Position numbers and translations under genes: made by a program. This document shows positions 1 through 9,389 of a stretch of DNA of 49,308 bases, piece after piece. The notes beneath the pieces were generated by a model that worked only from the letters and a program-made list of their open reading frames with translations, made no database searches and was not told the origin of the DNA. The DNA is from DASTSN01 sp035760665 (GTDB lineage Bacteria; Bacteroidota; Bacteroidia; Chitinophagales; Chitinophagaceae): positions 1-49,308 of the forward strand of contig DASTSN010000061.1 of the NCBI GenBank assembly GCA_035760665.1, written 5' to 3'. Numbering within the stretch: position 1 is the first letter of the stretch; each line of letters begins with the position of its first letter.

Positions 1-2085
1 TCAGTAGCACAGAAGAAGGTTGAAAAGTGCGGTACCATGCAACTGCTGGAAACTGAATTCAGAAAAGATCCGTCTCTAAGGGCACGTATGGCCCAGCGTG
101 AAACTGAATTTGAAAAAGCTGTACTGGAAACAATAAAGAAAAAAGAAAATGCCAGGGAACAGGCCACACCCATTGTAATACCCGTGGTTTTTCATATCGT
201 TTTAACCAATCCGTCGGTTATAACAGATGCCCAGATACAGGCTCAAATGGATACAATTAACAGGGATTATGCGGGTATCAACGGTGATTCGATAAAAATT
301 CCTGCCTATTTTCAATCTTTGTTTGGTAAATCGCAAATCAATTTTTGCCTGGCGCAACGCACACCCGATGATGAGCCAACCACCGGCATTGTTCGGGTGA
401 CCACGAATGCGTCTTCATTTACCGTTGACAACAGCGTGAAGCATATCCAAACCGGCGGTGATGATGCCTGGGATCCATCGAAATATCTTAATGTTTGGGT
501 CTGCAATTTGTCCGGTGGTTATCTGGGATTTGGCACCTTTCCCGGAACCGGTGCCACAGCCGACCAGGGCGTTGTTATTCATTACGGCAGTTTACCGGGG
601 GGCGCCTTAAACGGCTATAACGGCGGAAAAACGCTGACCCATGAAATCGGCCATTATTTTAACCTATACCATGTCTGGGGCGATGATAATGGCGCCTGCA
701 CAGGCACCGACTTTGTGAATGATACTCCGAACCAGGCCGATGCAACGGCAGGTTGTCCAACCGGTGTAAAAACAGATGCGTGTTCGCCATCCGCCCCGGG
801 CATCATGTACCAGAATTATATGGATTATTCAGATGATGCGTGCCTCGTGATGTTTACCAATGGCCAGGTTGCCCGGATGGAAACGGCTTTAAACTCGTTA
901 CGAACATCCCTGGCATCCTCTAACGGCTGCCAGCCGGTGCTGTTGAAAAACAATGATGCAGCAATGAAAGCGGTTACCCAGCCAGATAACCGCCTGTGCG
1001 ATCCCAACTTTACACCTACGGTTACCATTTATAACCGTGGTACTACAACACTCACTTCCCTGAACATCCTGGCACAGCTCGACAATGGTTCCGTCCAGAC
1101 GACTACCTGGACAGGTTCACTGGCCAGCCTTGCCACCGCTTCGGTTACACTCAATGGTATGACAACAGCATCGGGCAATCATGTGCTGACTGTTTATACC
1201 AGCGACCCTAATGGCGTAACGGATGAAAACCTTACGAACGACACGCTTCGCTATAACCTGATGTATTTCCCGCCTATCAATCCGCCGGTGAGTGAAAGTT
1301 TTGAAGGCACTAAGTTCCCTCCCGAAGGATGGGATATTGTAAATCCTGATGGTTATTATACCTGGCAAAAAGTGACAGGCATCGCTAAGACAGGAAACTC
1401 TTCCGTTTATATCGATAATTTCGATTACAATATCAACGACCAGAAAGATTACCTGCGCCTGCCGGAAGTAAACATTGCAAATGTCGATTCGGCCTTTATC
1501 AGTTTCCAGGTGGCTGCAGCAACATATACGTCCATCAGCACCTCCGGCAATAGCTGGGATACACTGCAGGTACTCATCAGTACCGACTGTGGAAAAACTT
1601 ATACCAGTGTCTATAAACGCTGGGGCAGCAACCTGGTTACCCGCCAGGCCCCCACGACAAGTGCATTTGTGCCTAGCGCCAGTGAATGGAGAAAAGACTC
1701 GATTGATATCAGTTCCTTTATCAGCAGCGGCAACATCCTGATCGCATTCCGCAATACGACGGAATACGAAAACAATATTTACTTAGATGACATCAATGTT
1801 CGCACGGTAACGGTAAATCCCAACCTGAAGGCCAAAGGATTCATGGTAACACCCAGCCCGACAACAGGTCAGATAGCCGTACAATTTTACCCGCAGCCTA
1901 ATGATTTAAGAGGTATCGTTATATACTCCTCCTACGGACAGAAAGTGGCAGAAACGATTGTGAAAGAAGGGCAGGCCAATAATTATTATAGTTATGATCT
2001 GAGTCATTTTGCCTCCGGCGTTTATATTGTCCGGGCTATCTTTACCGACAGGGTCGTAACCAATAAAATTGTATTGACAAAATAA
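1..2085 (+). CDS. M43 (pappalysin-like) zinc metalloprotease with T9SS sorting domain, 5' truncated
   Basis: Secreted metalloprotease. The reading frame is open to base 1, and the codons before the first Met (position 37) continue a plausible propeptide (VEKCGTM), so the true start and signal peptide lie outside the window. Seen: the metzincin zinc motif HEIGHYFNLYH about 202 residues after that Met. It is HExxHxxNxxH, with Asn where the textbook motif has Gly, a variant I recall in Bacteroidota members. A Met-turn-like NYMDYSDD follows. Next come a CARDB-like Ig segment (about 300-410) and a jelly-roll-like segment (about 415-590). The last 80 residues look like a type A T9SS C-terminal sorting domain (PSPTTGQI, GVYIVRA, KIVLTK). 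Known of the family: M43 peptidases cleave extracellular proteins. Inferred: export through the Por secretion system to the surface or medium. A strong hairpin terminator follows directly. Substrate unknown. Confidence 0.9.
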   Translation, partial: SVAQKKVEKCGTMQLLETEFRKDPSLRARMAQRETEFEKAVLETIKKKENAREQATPIVIPVVFHIVLTNPSVITDAQIQAQMDTINRDYAGINGDSIKIPAYFQSLFGKSQINFCLAQRTPDDEPTTGIVRVTTNASSFTVDNSVKHIQTGGDDAWDPSKYLNVWVCNLSGGYLGFGTFPGTGATADQGVVIHYGSLPGGALNGYNGGKTLTHEIGHYFNLYHVWGDDNGACTGTDFVNDTPNQADATAGCPTGVKTDACSPSAPGIMYQNYMDYSDDACLVMFTNGQVARMETALNSLRTSLASSNGCQPVLLKNNDAAMKAVTQPDNRLCDPNFTPTVTIYNRGTTTLTSLNILAQLDNGSVQTTTWTGSLASLATASVTLNGMTTASGNHVLTVYTSDPNGVTDENLTNDTLRYNLMYFPPINPPVSESFEGTKFPPEGWDIVNPDGYYTWQKVTGIAKTGNSSVYIDNFDYNINDQKDYLRLPEVNIANVDSAFISFQVAAATYTSISTSGNSWDTLQVLISTDCGKTYTSVYKRWGSNLVTRQAPTTSAFVPSASEWRKDSIDISSFISSGNILIAFRNTTEYENNIYLDDINVRTVTVNPNLKAKGFMVTPSPTTGQIAVQFYPQPNDLRGIVIYSSYGQKVAETIVKEGQANNYYSYDLSHFASGVYIVRAIFTDRVVTNKIVLTK

Positions 2086-2105
2086 ACCGCAGTTTTGCTT
2101 ACAGT

Positions 2106-2139
2106 AAAAAGGGTTGATAGAAGCTATCAACCCTTTTTT
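2106..2139. terminator. Bidirectional intrinsic terminator
   Basis: A perfect 10-bp stem (GGGTTGATAG at 2111-2120 with CTATCAACCC at 2124-2133) and an AAG loop are flanked by A5 on the left and T6 on the right. It lies between the convergent ends of the metalloprotease (stop 2085) and the sugar mutase (stop 2162), so it can serve both strands. Confidence 0.85.
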
Positions 2140-2161
2140 ATTTATGATGAAACCTGTTTTC

Positions 2162-3886
2162 TTATAATTTCATATCCTTAATGATCCGCTGGATTTTTTC
2201 ATCCAGTTGCTGCCAGGCCGCATCAAATTCACCGGCTTGATTGATTGTTGTATGCACGGAAAAGTAAAACTTGATTTTAGGTTCCGTACCGGAAGGCCGG
2301 GCAGAAATCTTGCTGCCATCTGCCAGGATAAATTGCAGCACATTGGATTTGGGCAGTGTAATATCCCATGTTGCCCCTGTGGAGGGATTTTTACCAATAC
2401 GTTTTTCATAATCCAGCAACTGCACCACGGCTGATCCGTCAATAGTTTGAGGAGGATTGCTGCGGTAGCTTTCCATCATAGCAGCAATTTGCTGCTGGCC
2501 GTCCATTCCTTTCTTGGTAATTGAAATCAGGTTTTCCCTGTATAATCCGTATTGCACGTACAAGTCAACCAGCTTTTGAAAAAGAGTTTTTCCGTGTTCT
2601 TTTTCATAAGCAGCCATTTCGCAAAGCAGGGCAACAGCGCTCACAGCATCTTTGTCCCGTATCCGGTCGCCAATCATTAAGCCAAAACTCTCTTCTCCAC
2701 CGATCACGTAGTTTTCTTTTCCTTCTTTTTCCCTGATCAGTTCCGCGATCCATTTAAACCCGGTGAGTACATTATAGCAGGCAATATTGTTTGCTTTCGC
2801 AATGGTATCAATCAATTCAGTTGTTACAATGGTTTTCACAACCATATCATTGGGCTGTGCAATACCTTTGGTTTTCCGGGCTTCAATCATATAATTAAAC
2901 GCCAGCACAGCGGTCTGGTTGCCATTCATCAGCACCCAGTTGCCATGATTATCCTTCACGCCAATGCCTACCCGGTCGGCATCCGGGTCGGTGCCAAGTA
3001 AAATATCGGCATCAAGCTCTTTTGCTTTCTTCAGGCCAATACTCATCGCCTCGCTTTCTTCGGGGTTGGGATACACAACGGTGGGGAAATTGCCGTTGGG
3101 TTCGCTTTGTTCTTCCACGATGGTAACATTGGTAAAGCCAAAACGCTTTAGTACTTCCGGCACCAGTTTGATACCCGTGCCATGAATAGGTGTGTATACA
3201 ATTTTCAGGTTGTGCTGCTTTTTGATCACATCCGGGTATACACTCAGGCTTCTCACCATTTCGATGTAGGCTTCATCCAGCTCTTTACCGATCAGGGTAA
3301 TATTGGCTTCTCCCCCGCTCCATTTCACATCATCGTTGGAACCAATTTTTTCTACTTCAGCAATCACATTTTTATCATGTGGCGGCACCAGCTGACCACC
3401 GTCAATCCAGTAGGCTTTGTAACCGTTATACTCTTTGGGATTGTGTGAAGCCGTACAAACCACACCACCCTTGCAGTGGAAATGACGGATGGCAAATGAT
3501 AGTTCTGGCGTCGGGCGCAGGCTTTCAAATAAAAATACTTTTATACCATTGGCACCAAAAACATTGGCAACAGTTTCTGCAAAAAAGCGGCTGTTATTGC
3601 GGCTGTCGTGTGCAATTGCCACTTTGATTTCCTCGCCGGGAAACGTTTTTTTCAGGTAATTCGCATATCCCTGCGTGGCCATGCCAACCGTGTATTTATT
3701 CATACGGTTGGTACCTACGCCCATTAGTCCGCGAAGGCCGCCCGTGCCAAATTCAAGATTTTTATAAAAGGAATCGGCCAGTTCCTGCGGATTTTCTTTT
3801 TGCAAACGCAGAATCTCACTCCGTGTTACCTCGTCGTATTTATCTGTTAGCCATCCATCGATTTTTGCCTGAATTGCTGCATCCAT
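2162..3886 (-). CDS. Phospho-sugar mutase (phosphoglucomutase/phosphomannomutase family)
   Basis: Interconverts hexose 1- and 6-phosphates through a phosphoserine enzyme in the cytoplasm. All four alpha-D-phosphohexomutase signatures are visible in the 574 residues: the phosphoserine loop TASHNP with Ser147, the Mg-binding DPDADR at 300-305, the sugar-binding GGEESFG near 397-402, and the phosphate-binding RPSGTEPK near the C-terminus. Length matches the bacterial PGM/PMM-like group of about 570-580 residues, which includes phosphoglucomutases and phosphopentomutase-like enzymes. Motifs alone do not settle which sugar is preferred. The start at 3886 gives a normal N-terminus (MDAAIQAKIDGWL). 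It is divergent from the DUF2279 gene across about 90 bp and looks monocistronic. Confidence 0.93.
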   Translation of the reverse strand: MDAAIQAKIDGWLTDKYDEVTRSEILRLQKENPQELADSFYKNLEFGTGGLRGLMGVGTNRMNKYTVGMATQGYANYLKKTFPGEEIKVAIAHDSRNNSRFFAETVANVFGANGIKVFLFESLRPTPELSFAIRHFHCKGGVVCTASHNPKEYNGYKAYWIDGGQLVPPHDKNVIAEVEKIGSNDDVKWSGGEANITLIGKELDEAYIEMVRSLSVYPDVIKKQHNLKIVYTPIHGTGIKLVPEVLKRFGFTNVTIVEEQSEPNGNFPTVVYPNPEESEAMSIGLKKAKELDADILLGTDPDADRVGIGVKDNHGNWVLMNGNQTAVLAFNYMIEARKTKGIAQPNDMVVKTIVTTELIDTIAKANNIACYNVLTGFKWIAELIREKEGKENYVIGGEESFGLMIGDRIRDKDAVSAVALLCEMAAYEKEHGKTLFQKLVDLYVQYGLYRENLISITKKGMDGQQQIAAMMESYRSNPPQTIDGSAVVQLLDYEKRIGKNPSTGATWDITLPKSNVLQFILADGSKISARPSGTEPKIKFYFSVHTTINQAGEFDAAWQQLDEKIQRIIKDMKL

Positions 3887-3965
3887 AACTTACGGTTTAC
3901 TGTTTTATTTGAACAGGAAAGTTATTGAATTTTACCTTCAAAAATCTACTTCGCAAAGGGAAACG

Positions 3966-3973
3966 TATTTTTG
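3966..3973 (+). promoter_or_regulatory. Bacteroidota -7 element (TATTTTTG)
   Basis: TATTTTTG fits the Bacteroidota sigma-ABfr -7 consensus TAnnTTTG exactly and ends 4 bases before the ATG at 3978. If used, transcription would begin at or next to the start codon, giving a leaderless or nearly leaderless mRNA. No convincing -33 TTTG lies at the expected spacing. Confidence 0.4.
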
Positions 3974-3977
3974 TCCG

Positions 3978-5051
3978 ATGAAATCGGCACCTGTGCAAAA
4001 CTCCCGGTATTCACAGTCTGTAATAAATGCTGCCGCTAAAGGGCTCAGCATTTTTCTCCTGTTTCATTTCCTCAGTTTTTTCGCCTGTGCACAAACTGAC
4101 ACATCAACCCATTCGTCATCCAGCATCAATCTCAAGAAATATTATGATCCGGCTCTTATCTTGCAGGGGAGCCTGAACGATCCGGCAGGTTTAGCACCCA
4201 AACAAAAGAAAACCCGGCAGCTGTTTATTGGCGCTGCAAATTTTGCCGGTTACGGTGGCTCACTACTGGTGCTAAACCAGGCCTGGTATGCCAATTACCC
4301 GCGCAGCTCTTTTCATACGTTCAATGATGATGGAGAATGGTTACAAATGGACAAAGTTGGTCATGGCTGGACGGCTTACAATACCGGCCGTGCCTCTGCC
4401 GCTTTGTGGCGATGGGCAGGCTTGTCGCAAAAAAAAGCAGCGCTGGTGGGTGGGCTGAGCGGTGCCGGTTACCTGACCATTATTGAATTCCTCGACGGGC
4501 ATTCTTCCCAGTGGGGCTGGAGCTGGGGCGATATGATTGCCAACATCAGCGGCTCGGGTATGTTTATCGCCCAGGAACTGGGCTGGAAAGAACAACGTAT
4601 TCAATACAAATTTTCTTTTCACCGCAAACATTACGGAGAGGCCATGCTGGATGCAAGAGCTGATGACCTTTTTGGCAGCAGCTGGTACGAACGGATGCTG
4701 AAAGATTACAACGCCCAAACCTATTGGCTGAGTGTAAACCTGCATTCCTTCTTAAAACAAAGCCATTTGCCCGCCTGGCTAAATGTGGCTGTGGGATATG
4801 GCGCCGATGGTATGTATGGCGGCTTTACCAATAGAGCAACAGATGAAAACGGTACGGTCATTTTCGACCGCCGGGATATTCCGCGAGTGCGGCAGTTTTA
4901 TATAGCGCCGGATATAGATTTCACTAAAATCAAAACAAACAAAAAATGGCTGCGTACTGTTTTTTTTGCCCTCAATGCATTCAAATGTCCCGCTCCTGCG
5001 CTGATGCTTGATGGTAAGGGTAAACTAACGGCATATGCGCTGTATTTTTAA
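3978..5051 (+). CDS. DUF2279 family secreted or envelope protein
   Basis: 357 residues. I start at the internal Met at 3978 rather than the longest frame (3909), because the hydrophobic export signal (LSIFLLFHFLSFFACAQ) begins about 24 residues later and the upstream codons look random. A TAnnTTTG element also sits just before this ATG. The middle matches what I know of DUF2279 (predicted periplasmic proteins): DKVGHGWTAYNTGR, GGLSGAGYLTIIEFLDGHS, WGWSWGDMIANISGSG, then a conserved tail with GADGMYGG. His, Asp and Trp are enriched in the core, but no enzymatic role is established. The stop lies four bases before that of the convergent propeller gene. An alternative reading is an outer-membrane-associated protein. 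Confidence 0.8.
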   Translation: MKSAPVQNSRYSQSVINAAAKGLSIFLLFHFLSFFACAQTDTSTHSSSSINLKKYYDPALILQGSLNDPAGLAPKQKKTRQLFIGAANFAGYGGSLLVLNQAWYANYPRSSFHTFNDDGEWLQMDKVGHGWTAYNTGRASAALWRWAGLSQKKAALVGGLSGAGYLTIIEFLDGHSSQWGWSWGDMIANISGSGMFIAQELGWKEQRIQYKFSFHRKHYGEAMLDARADDLFGSSWYERMLKDYNAQTYWLSVNLHSFLKQSHLPAWLNVAVGYGADGMYGGFTNRATDENGTVIFDRRDIPRVRQFYIAPDIDFTKIKTNKKWLRTVFFALNAFKCPAPALMLDGKGKLTAYALYF

Positions 5052-5055
5052 GCAG

Positions 5056-6873
5056 CTACTCCAATGGTTCTTCACATAGTTTTAAAATTGCGTCCAGGTT
5101 CACCGGCAGATCCGGGTTCAGCCACAACTGCACAAGCAGCCCGCCGTTAGGATATTTTTTGACAAATGCAGACACCTGCCCGTTTTCATTCTTCCCTAGA
5201 ATAATATCCACCTGCCCGCTGTCAAGTCCAAAATTAGACACCCAATAATCAGGCAAATGATACAATTTCCCGGTTTCAGTGGGAAATCCCGGAAACAACC
5301 CACCAAATGCCCGCGTATCGTTGGGACCAAAATCAATTCCTAAAACAGCTGTAGCACGTGCTATGCTCAGTCCTTTCAAACGTTTTGTAGAATCATCCAC
5401 ATCAAAGAAAAGCGGATTATTCCCTGCCAGCACCAGTCGGCCACCCGCATCAAGAAACTGTCGCAGTATAGAAGCTGAACCATTTTCCCAGGTTATTTTC
5501 GGTAGATACGCTCCTGCGATTACCACTACCCTGCTCTTCGCTTCTTTTAGCTGTGTAAGCATAGGCGCAATACTATCTGCACCGATAACCGTAAAACCAT
5601 TACTGACCAGGTAATGCTTTATCCGGGTAGCAGCTCCATTCCTGAAATACAATGGCTCATCAGCAGTATAATACAGCAGGCGTTGCAGCTTTTTTTCCGT
5701 ACTGTCAATTTTTCTTCCTCGCAACGCATATAAGTTCCCATCATCAGAACCTATATACAATAAACGATCATTGATTACCGGCGAGGATAAAATCATCCCG
5801 TTGGTCAAAAATTCTGAAATTCTTTTACCCGTAAGCAGGTCAAGCACGAGTAACTGCCCGTCATAGCCTCCTGCATACACCCGGTTATTATTAATCAGCG
5901 GCGAAGACCAAACAGCCAGCGGAGTATGATGCTTCCAGATTTCATGGCCGGTGTAAAAGTTAACCGCCTGCACAAACCGACCGTCCGATGTACCCGTAAT
6001 AACAAAGGAATCTTTCACCGCAGCTGTTGATAAAATCCACGAGGGTTCGTGGCTGATTTTCCAGGTTAACCGGCCGCTGGCTGCATCAAGACAATACAGG
6101 AAAGCGTCCCGGGCGCCAAATATCACTTTGTCATTGGCCACAACGGGACTGGAGGTGATGGCTCGTTTATCATATCCATAGTTTTCATCCCGGATGCTGT
6201 CGTCTGTAATTTTGTATTCCCATACCGGTGTACCGTTCCTGTTATTGACAGCGTAAAAAGTCGCCTCTGTTGTACCAAATAAAAGAGTATGCTGAAATAA
6301 CACCGGTGTGCTCCGGATCAGCCCGTTTGCCTTGAACTTCCAAACCGGCTTACCATCCTTTTGATTCAGTTTATACAGATACCCGTCATCGCCCCCGATA
6401 ACCAGTTGCTGCCCGGTCAGTAATGGTGAAGAATAGTAATAATCGAACCGCCACGGGTAAGCGATTTTTTTACCCATGTGAAATGTCCAGAGTAATTTTC
6501 CGTCGCTCACCCTTACTGCATACACCGTTTGTGAATTATCAGCAAAAAACAGCCGGTCATTTTGCAAAGCCGCCGAGGAATGAATGGCCGCAGTCGTGTG
6601 AAAGGTCCATTTTCGCTGGCCGGTCTTTTTATCCAGTGCTATAAAATCTCCGCCGGCTGTCCCAAAGTAAACATCGTTACCCGACACAAGCGGCGTGGAT
6701 CGTACGGGCGAACCTGCATCGAACTGCCAGGCCTTTGTGTCAAATACAAGATTGTACGAAGTAGCCTCGTACCCATGACCCGAACTGGCATACCGGTACA
6801 TCTGCACATTTTCCTGTGAACGGACCGGCTGTATCACAATACCCGCAAAAACAAGAATACAGAGAAACCGCAT
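5056..6873 (-). CDS. Secreted PQQ-like beta-propeller protein with C-terminal GATase-like domain
   Basis: 605 residues. The N-terminus (MRFLCILVFAGIVIQPVRSQ) is a signal peptide. Residues of about 40-385 hold at least seven propeller blades with the PQQ/BamB signature (VYFGTAGGDFIALDKKTG, GYLYKLNQKDGKPVWKF, NLYAL), each with a G-x-x-x-A-L-D/N-x-x-x-G-x-x-x-W pattern. Residues of about 395-605 form a separate alpha/beta domain (YYTADEPLYFRNG, RVVVIAGAYLPKITWENG, GGRLVLAGNNPLFF) that resembles the DUF4350/ThuA-type glutamine-amidotransferase-like fold. No catalytic Cys is evident there. Known: BamB-like propellers are protein-binding scaffolds and PQQ dehydrogenases bind a cofactor; typical PQQ ligands were not seen. 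Inferred: periplasmic ligand-binding protein. It lies upstream of, and in the same orientation as, no obvious partner. Confidence 0.8.
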   Translation of the reverse strand: MRFLCILVFAGIVIQPVRSQENVQMYRYASSGHGYEATSYNLVFDTKAWQFDAGSPVRSTPLVSGNDVYFGTAGGDFIALDKKTGQRKWTFHTTAAIHSSAALQNDRLFFADNSQTVYAVRVSDGKLLWTFHMGKKIAYPWRFDYYYSSPLLTGQQLVIGGDDGYLYKLNQKDGKPVWKFKANGLIRSTPVLFQHTLLFGTTEATFYAVNNRNGTPVWEYKITDDSIRDENYGYDKRAITSSPVVANDKVIFGARDAFLYCLDAASGRLTWKISHEPSWILSTAAVKDSFVITGTSDGRFVQAVNFYTGHEIWKHHTPLAVWSSPLINNNRVYAGGYDGQLLVLDLLTGKRISEFLTNGMILSSPVINDRLLYIGSDDGNLYALRGRKIDSTEKKLQRLLYYTADEPLYFRNGAATRIKHYLVSNGFTVIGADSIAPMLTQLKEAKSRVVVIAGAYLPKITWENGSASILRQFLDAGGRLVLAGNNPLFFDVDDSTKRLKGLSIARATAVLGIDFGPNDTRAFGGLFPGFPTETGKLYHLPDYWVSNFGLDSGQVDIILGKNENGQVSAFVKKYPNGGLLVQLWLNPDLPVNLDAILKLCEEPLE

Positions 6874-6892
6874 AGTCTATAGTTTTTATGAT

Positions 6893-7639
6893 TCAGCGTG
6901 TTTTTATCCATTCGCGGAAAGAAGGAGCCATTTCCTGGCTGATAACAATGGGTTGCTGAAATTCCGGCAGGGATAAATCAAGCCGGAGTTTCACTTTTTC
7001 ATAAGCTCTGAAGCCACGGATATACGCAGCATTGATAATGTATTGCCTGTTGGCACGAAAAAAACTGCTATGATCAAGCTCATCCTCCAGTTCAGTAAGC
7101 GTTTTATCACATATGTATTTCGCATGTGCATTGTCAACCACGTACACCACTTTATTTTCTGTATAAAACAATACAATGTCTTCCAGCCGAAGTGGTACAG
7201 TCACCAGGCCCTTACGTACCAGCAATCTTGTTTTCCTGCGGGTAAATGCATCAAAAAAGCGTGACCGCTGATTAAAATGCTTCTCCAGCGTTTTATATTT
7301 ATTCAGGACTTTCAATAAGTCATTTTCATCGGCCGGTTTCAGCAAGTAGTCGAGCCCGTTATATTCAAACGCATTCACCATATATTTGTCATACGCCGTA
7401 ATAAAAACCACCGGGAAACTGCAATCGGTTTTACAGAAGATGTCAAACGAAAGACCATCGGGTAACTGTATATCAGAAAAAACCAGGTCTATCTCCGGAT
7501 GACTGGAGAAATAAAGCTTACATGCATCCACGCTGTCCAGGATTGCCAGGATGTGCAAATCAAACGGCAGGGCGTTCAGTTTTTTACAAAGCTCTGCGGC
7601 TATCAGTTTTTCGTCTTCAATAATCACGATCCGGATCAT
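6893..7639 (-). CDS. LytTR-family response regulator
   Basis: 248 residues from the Met that opens the receiver domain (MIRIVIIEDEKLI); the longer frame to 7666 adds nine residues unlike a receiver start. Seen: an acidic pocket (EDE at 8-10), the phosphoacceptor Asp56 in VFSDIQLPDG, the conserved T/A and K region (FITAYDKYMV, LLKPAD), and a C-terminal LytTR DNA-binding domain (about 145-245: RLEDIVLFYTENKVVYVV, FFRANRQYIINAAYIRG). Known: LytTR regulators bind imperfect direct repeats and usually pair with a LytS/YehU-type kinase. No such kinase is adjacent, so this is an orphan. It ends 19 bases after the start of the propeller gene, which may be its target or operon partner (inference). Confidence 0.92.
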   Translation of the reverse strand: MIRIVIIEDEKLIAAELCKKLNALPFDLHILAILDSVDACKLYFSSHPEIDLVFSDIQLPDGLSFDIFCKTDCSFPVVFITAYDKYMVNAFEYNGLDYLLKPADENDLLKVLNKYKTLEKHFNQRSRFFDAFTRRKTRLLVRKGLVTVPLRLEDIVLFYTENKVVYVVDNAHAKYICDKTLTELEDELDHSSFFRANRQYIINAAYIRGFRAYEKVKLRLDLSLPEFQQPIVISQEMAPSFREWIKTR

Positions 7640-7765
7640 GCTGTAAAGGTTTAGGTTGAGTATCAACAGGAGAAGCGCTGTTTACCAGTGCAGGCAAATT
7701 AGCCGGTAATGCAGGAATCGCCTTGTCAAAAATTGCTTGATTTGCTTATCAATAATACAGATACT

Positions 7766-8677
7766 TCAGGCGGGGCGGCATTGCGAAGGAGGTACGCCAA
7801 AATGCCGTTTAAAGGCTTTGCTGAACGTAAAAATATCCGGGAAATTACAGTGGGCAGCAATACCGGTAATGCTGCATTCATTTTCCCGCAACAGGTTCCG
7901 TGCATGTTCCAGCCGCCGCTGCAATAAATATTGGTAGGGCGTTATCCCAAAAGCCTGGCGAAAGGACCGGAAAAAATGAAACTCAGACATATGGCTGATC
8001 GTTGCCACTTCACCAATATCGCTAATGCATAAAAAGTTTTCGTTCATGTATTGCTTTCCCTGTTGTAACCGGGCAAGCAGTTCCTTACGGGTTGCCAGCT
8101 TTACAGATTTCAGTCCGCTCAATGCGAGGTAGTTGCCATACTCATGACAAAGGATGTCTTCCACCAATGCAAGAAACCATTCTTTGTTGATCTGCGTATG
8201 CGCCTCGCCGCTTTTGATCAGTTGCACCAGCCGGTGAAGTTTTCCGGCAAAACGCACAGATCCAACCGGGCAGAGCTCTTCATAAAAATCAGGATACCTG
8301 AAATAACCGGCCAGGAAATTATCAAATTCGTGCTGACAGGTGGCGCTCATAACGCTGAAAGCCTCCGCCACTGTAGCAGGATTAATGTCAATACAAATAC
8401 TCTTTACCAGCTGGCGCGAATCAAAAAATGCTCTTACATCAGGCTGCTTACAGGCCAGCAGCAAGCTGCCAGCCGGCACAGCATGCTCTTTGTTACCAAT
8501 CCTGTAATAAATACATTGGTCGACTACATACTTCAGGCTGAAACTGCGAAAGGCATTACAGGTAAACCACTCATTTAATTCTGAGTAGTAAACAGCGTCC
8601 CTGTTCCCTCCTTTGTTCAGGGTGAGTTTATTAGCCTCCGTGATGCTGTAAAAATAATTCTCCATAGCCTGCTGCAA
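7766..8677 (-). CDS. AraC family transcriptional regulator
   Basis: 303 residues; the start could be Met1 (8677) or Met5 (8665). The N-terminal 190 residues are a poorly conserved effector domain. The last 100 hold the two helix-turn-helix motifs of AraC/XylS (ISDIGEVATISHMSEFHFFRSFR and ITGIAAHCNFPDIFTFSKAFKRHFG in outline) with the typical GITPYQYLLQRRLEHAR linker and a C-terminal PPSQCR. Known: such proteins activate genes in response to a small ligand or signal. Ligand and targets cannot be read from the sequence. It lies 126 bases upstream of the LytTR gene on the same strand, so the two regulators could be co-transcribed. Confidence 0.9.
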   Translation of the reverse strand: MQQAMENYFYSITEANKLTLNKGGNRDAVYYSELNEWFTCNAFRSFSLKYVVDQCIYYRIGNKEHAVPAGSLLLACKQPDVRAFFDSRQLVKSICIDINPATVAEAFSVMSATCQHEFDNFLAGYFRYPDFYEELCPVGSVRFAGKLHRLVQLIKSGEAHTQINKEWFLALVEDILCHEYGNYLALSGLKSVKLATRKELLARLQQGKQYMNENFLCISDIGEVATISHMSEFHFFRSFRQAFGITPYQYLLQRRLEHARNLLRENECSITGIAAHCNFPDIFTFSKAFKRHFGVPPSQCRPA

Positions 8678-8822
8678 ATTTCCCTGCTCCTTGGACAGTT
8701 TTATGCAGGTAAAAGCTGTTTCGTTCTAAAATTAGCAGGAATCGACAAATGCAGGGAGCATATGATCAGGTAATCCGACCGCTTATCATCTGGTACGTCG
8801 TCACCTTGTTTATGCTGATAAA

Positions 8823-9329
8823 TTACTGCAGGTAAGCTCCCAGCACTTCGTCGCCATTAACTTCCACATAAATATGCTCCTGCAGGGTGGTGGCAATGGA
8901 AAGGCCGGTAAAGTCCGGGTGCACGGGAAAGGTATTATGACTGCGGGCCACCAGCACCAGTGTTTGAATTTTTTTTGGCTGATAGGCTAAAAAAGGCTTG
9001 AGTGCATACAGCAATGTTTTACCACTGTTGGCCACATCATCAATCACGATGACGACTTTATCATCAAAGTTTAACTGGTTGCTGAGCTTCACATCCCGCG
9101 GTTCTTTTTTATCCAGCGTAATGGTAAGCATTTCGGTATGTACTGGAGAAATGGTAGCCAGCAGTTGCTGAATGTTTCGTGCCACCACGCTCCCGCTTTC
9201 GCGTATACCGGCGAGAATCAGCGAGCTTTCTTCTATATTGTTTTCAACAATTTCATACGCCATGCGCAACATTTTCCGCGCAGCCACTTCTTTGTTGAGA
9301 ATATAATTTTTTTTCACAGCCTGTGTCAT
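8823..9329 (-). CDS. PyrR-like phosphoribosyltransferase
   Basis: 168 residues, type I PRTase fold. The PRPP-binding signature VVIVIDDVANSGKTL contains the acidic pair Asp97-Asp98. The order of elements resembles PyrR: an N-terminal helix (EVAARKMLRMAYEIVE), a GIRESG loop, an LTITLD strand followed by a charged hood, and VLVARSH. Known: PyrR enzymes are uracil phosphoribosyltransferases and, in Gram-positives, RNA-binding attenuators; the role in Bacteroidota is less clear. It could equally be a hypoxanthine-type PRTase. The gene is divergent from the Fe-S protein gene across 60 bp. Confidence 0.85.
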   Translation of the reverse strand: MTQAVKKNYILNKEVAARKMLRMAYEIVENNIEESSLILAGIRESGSVVARNIQQLLATISPVHTEMLTITLDKKEPRDVKLSNQLNFDDKVVIVIDDVANSGKTLLYALKPFLAYQPKKIQTLVLVARSHNTFPVHPDFTGLSIATTLQEHIYVEVNGDEVLGAYLQ

Positions 9330-9389
9330 TCAACTATTTTAAACAATTATACGAACAACCCGTAAATTAGCGAAACCAATTCATCCGCT

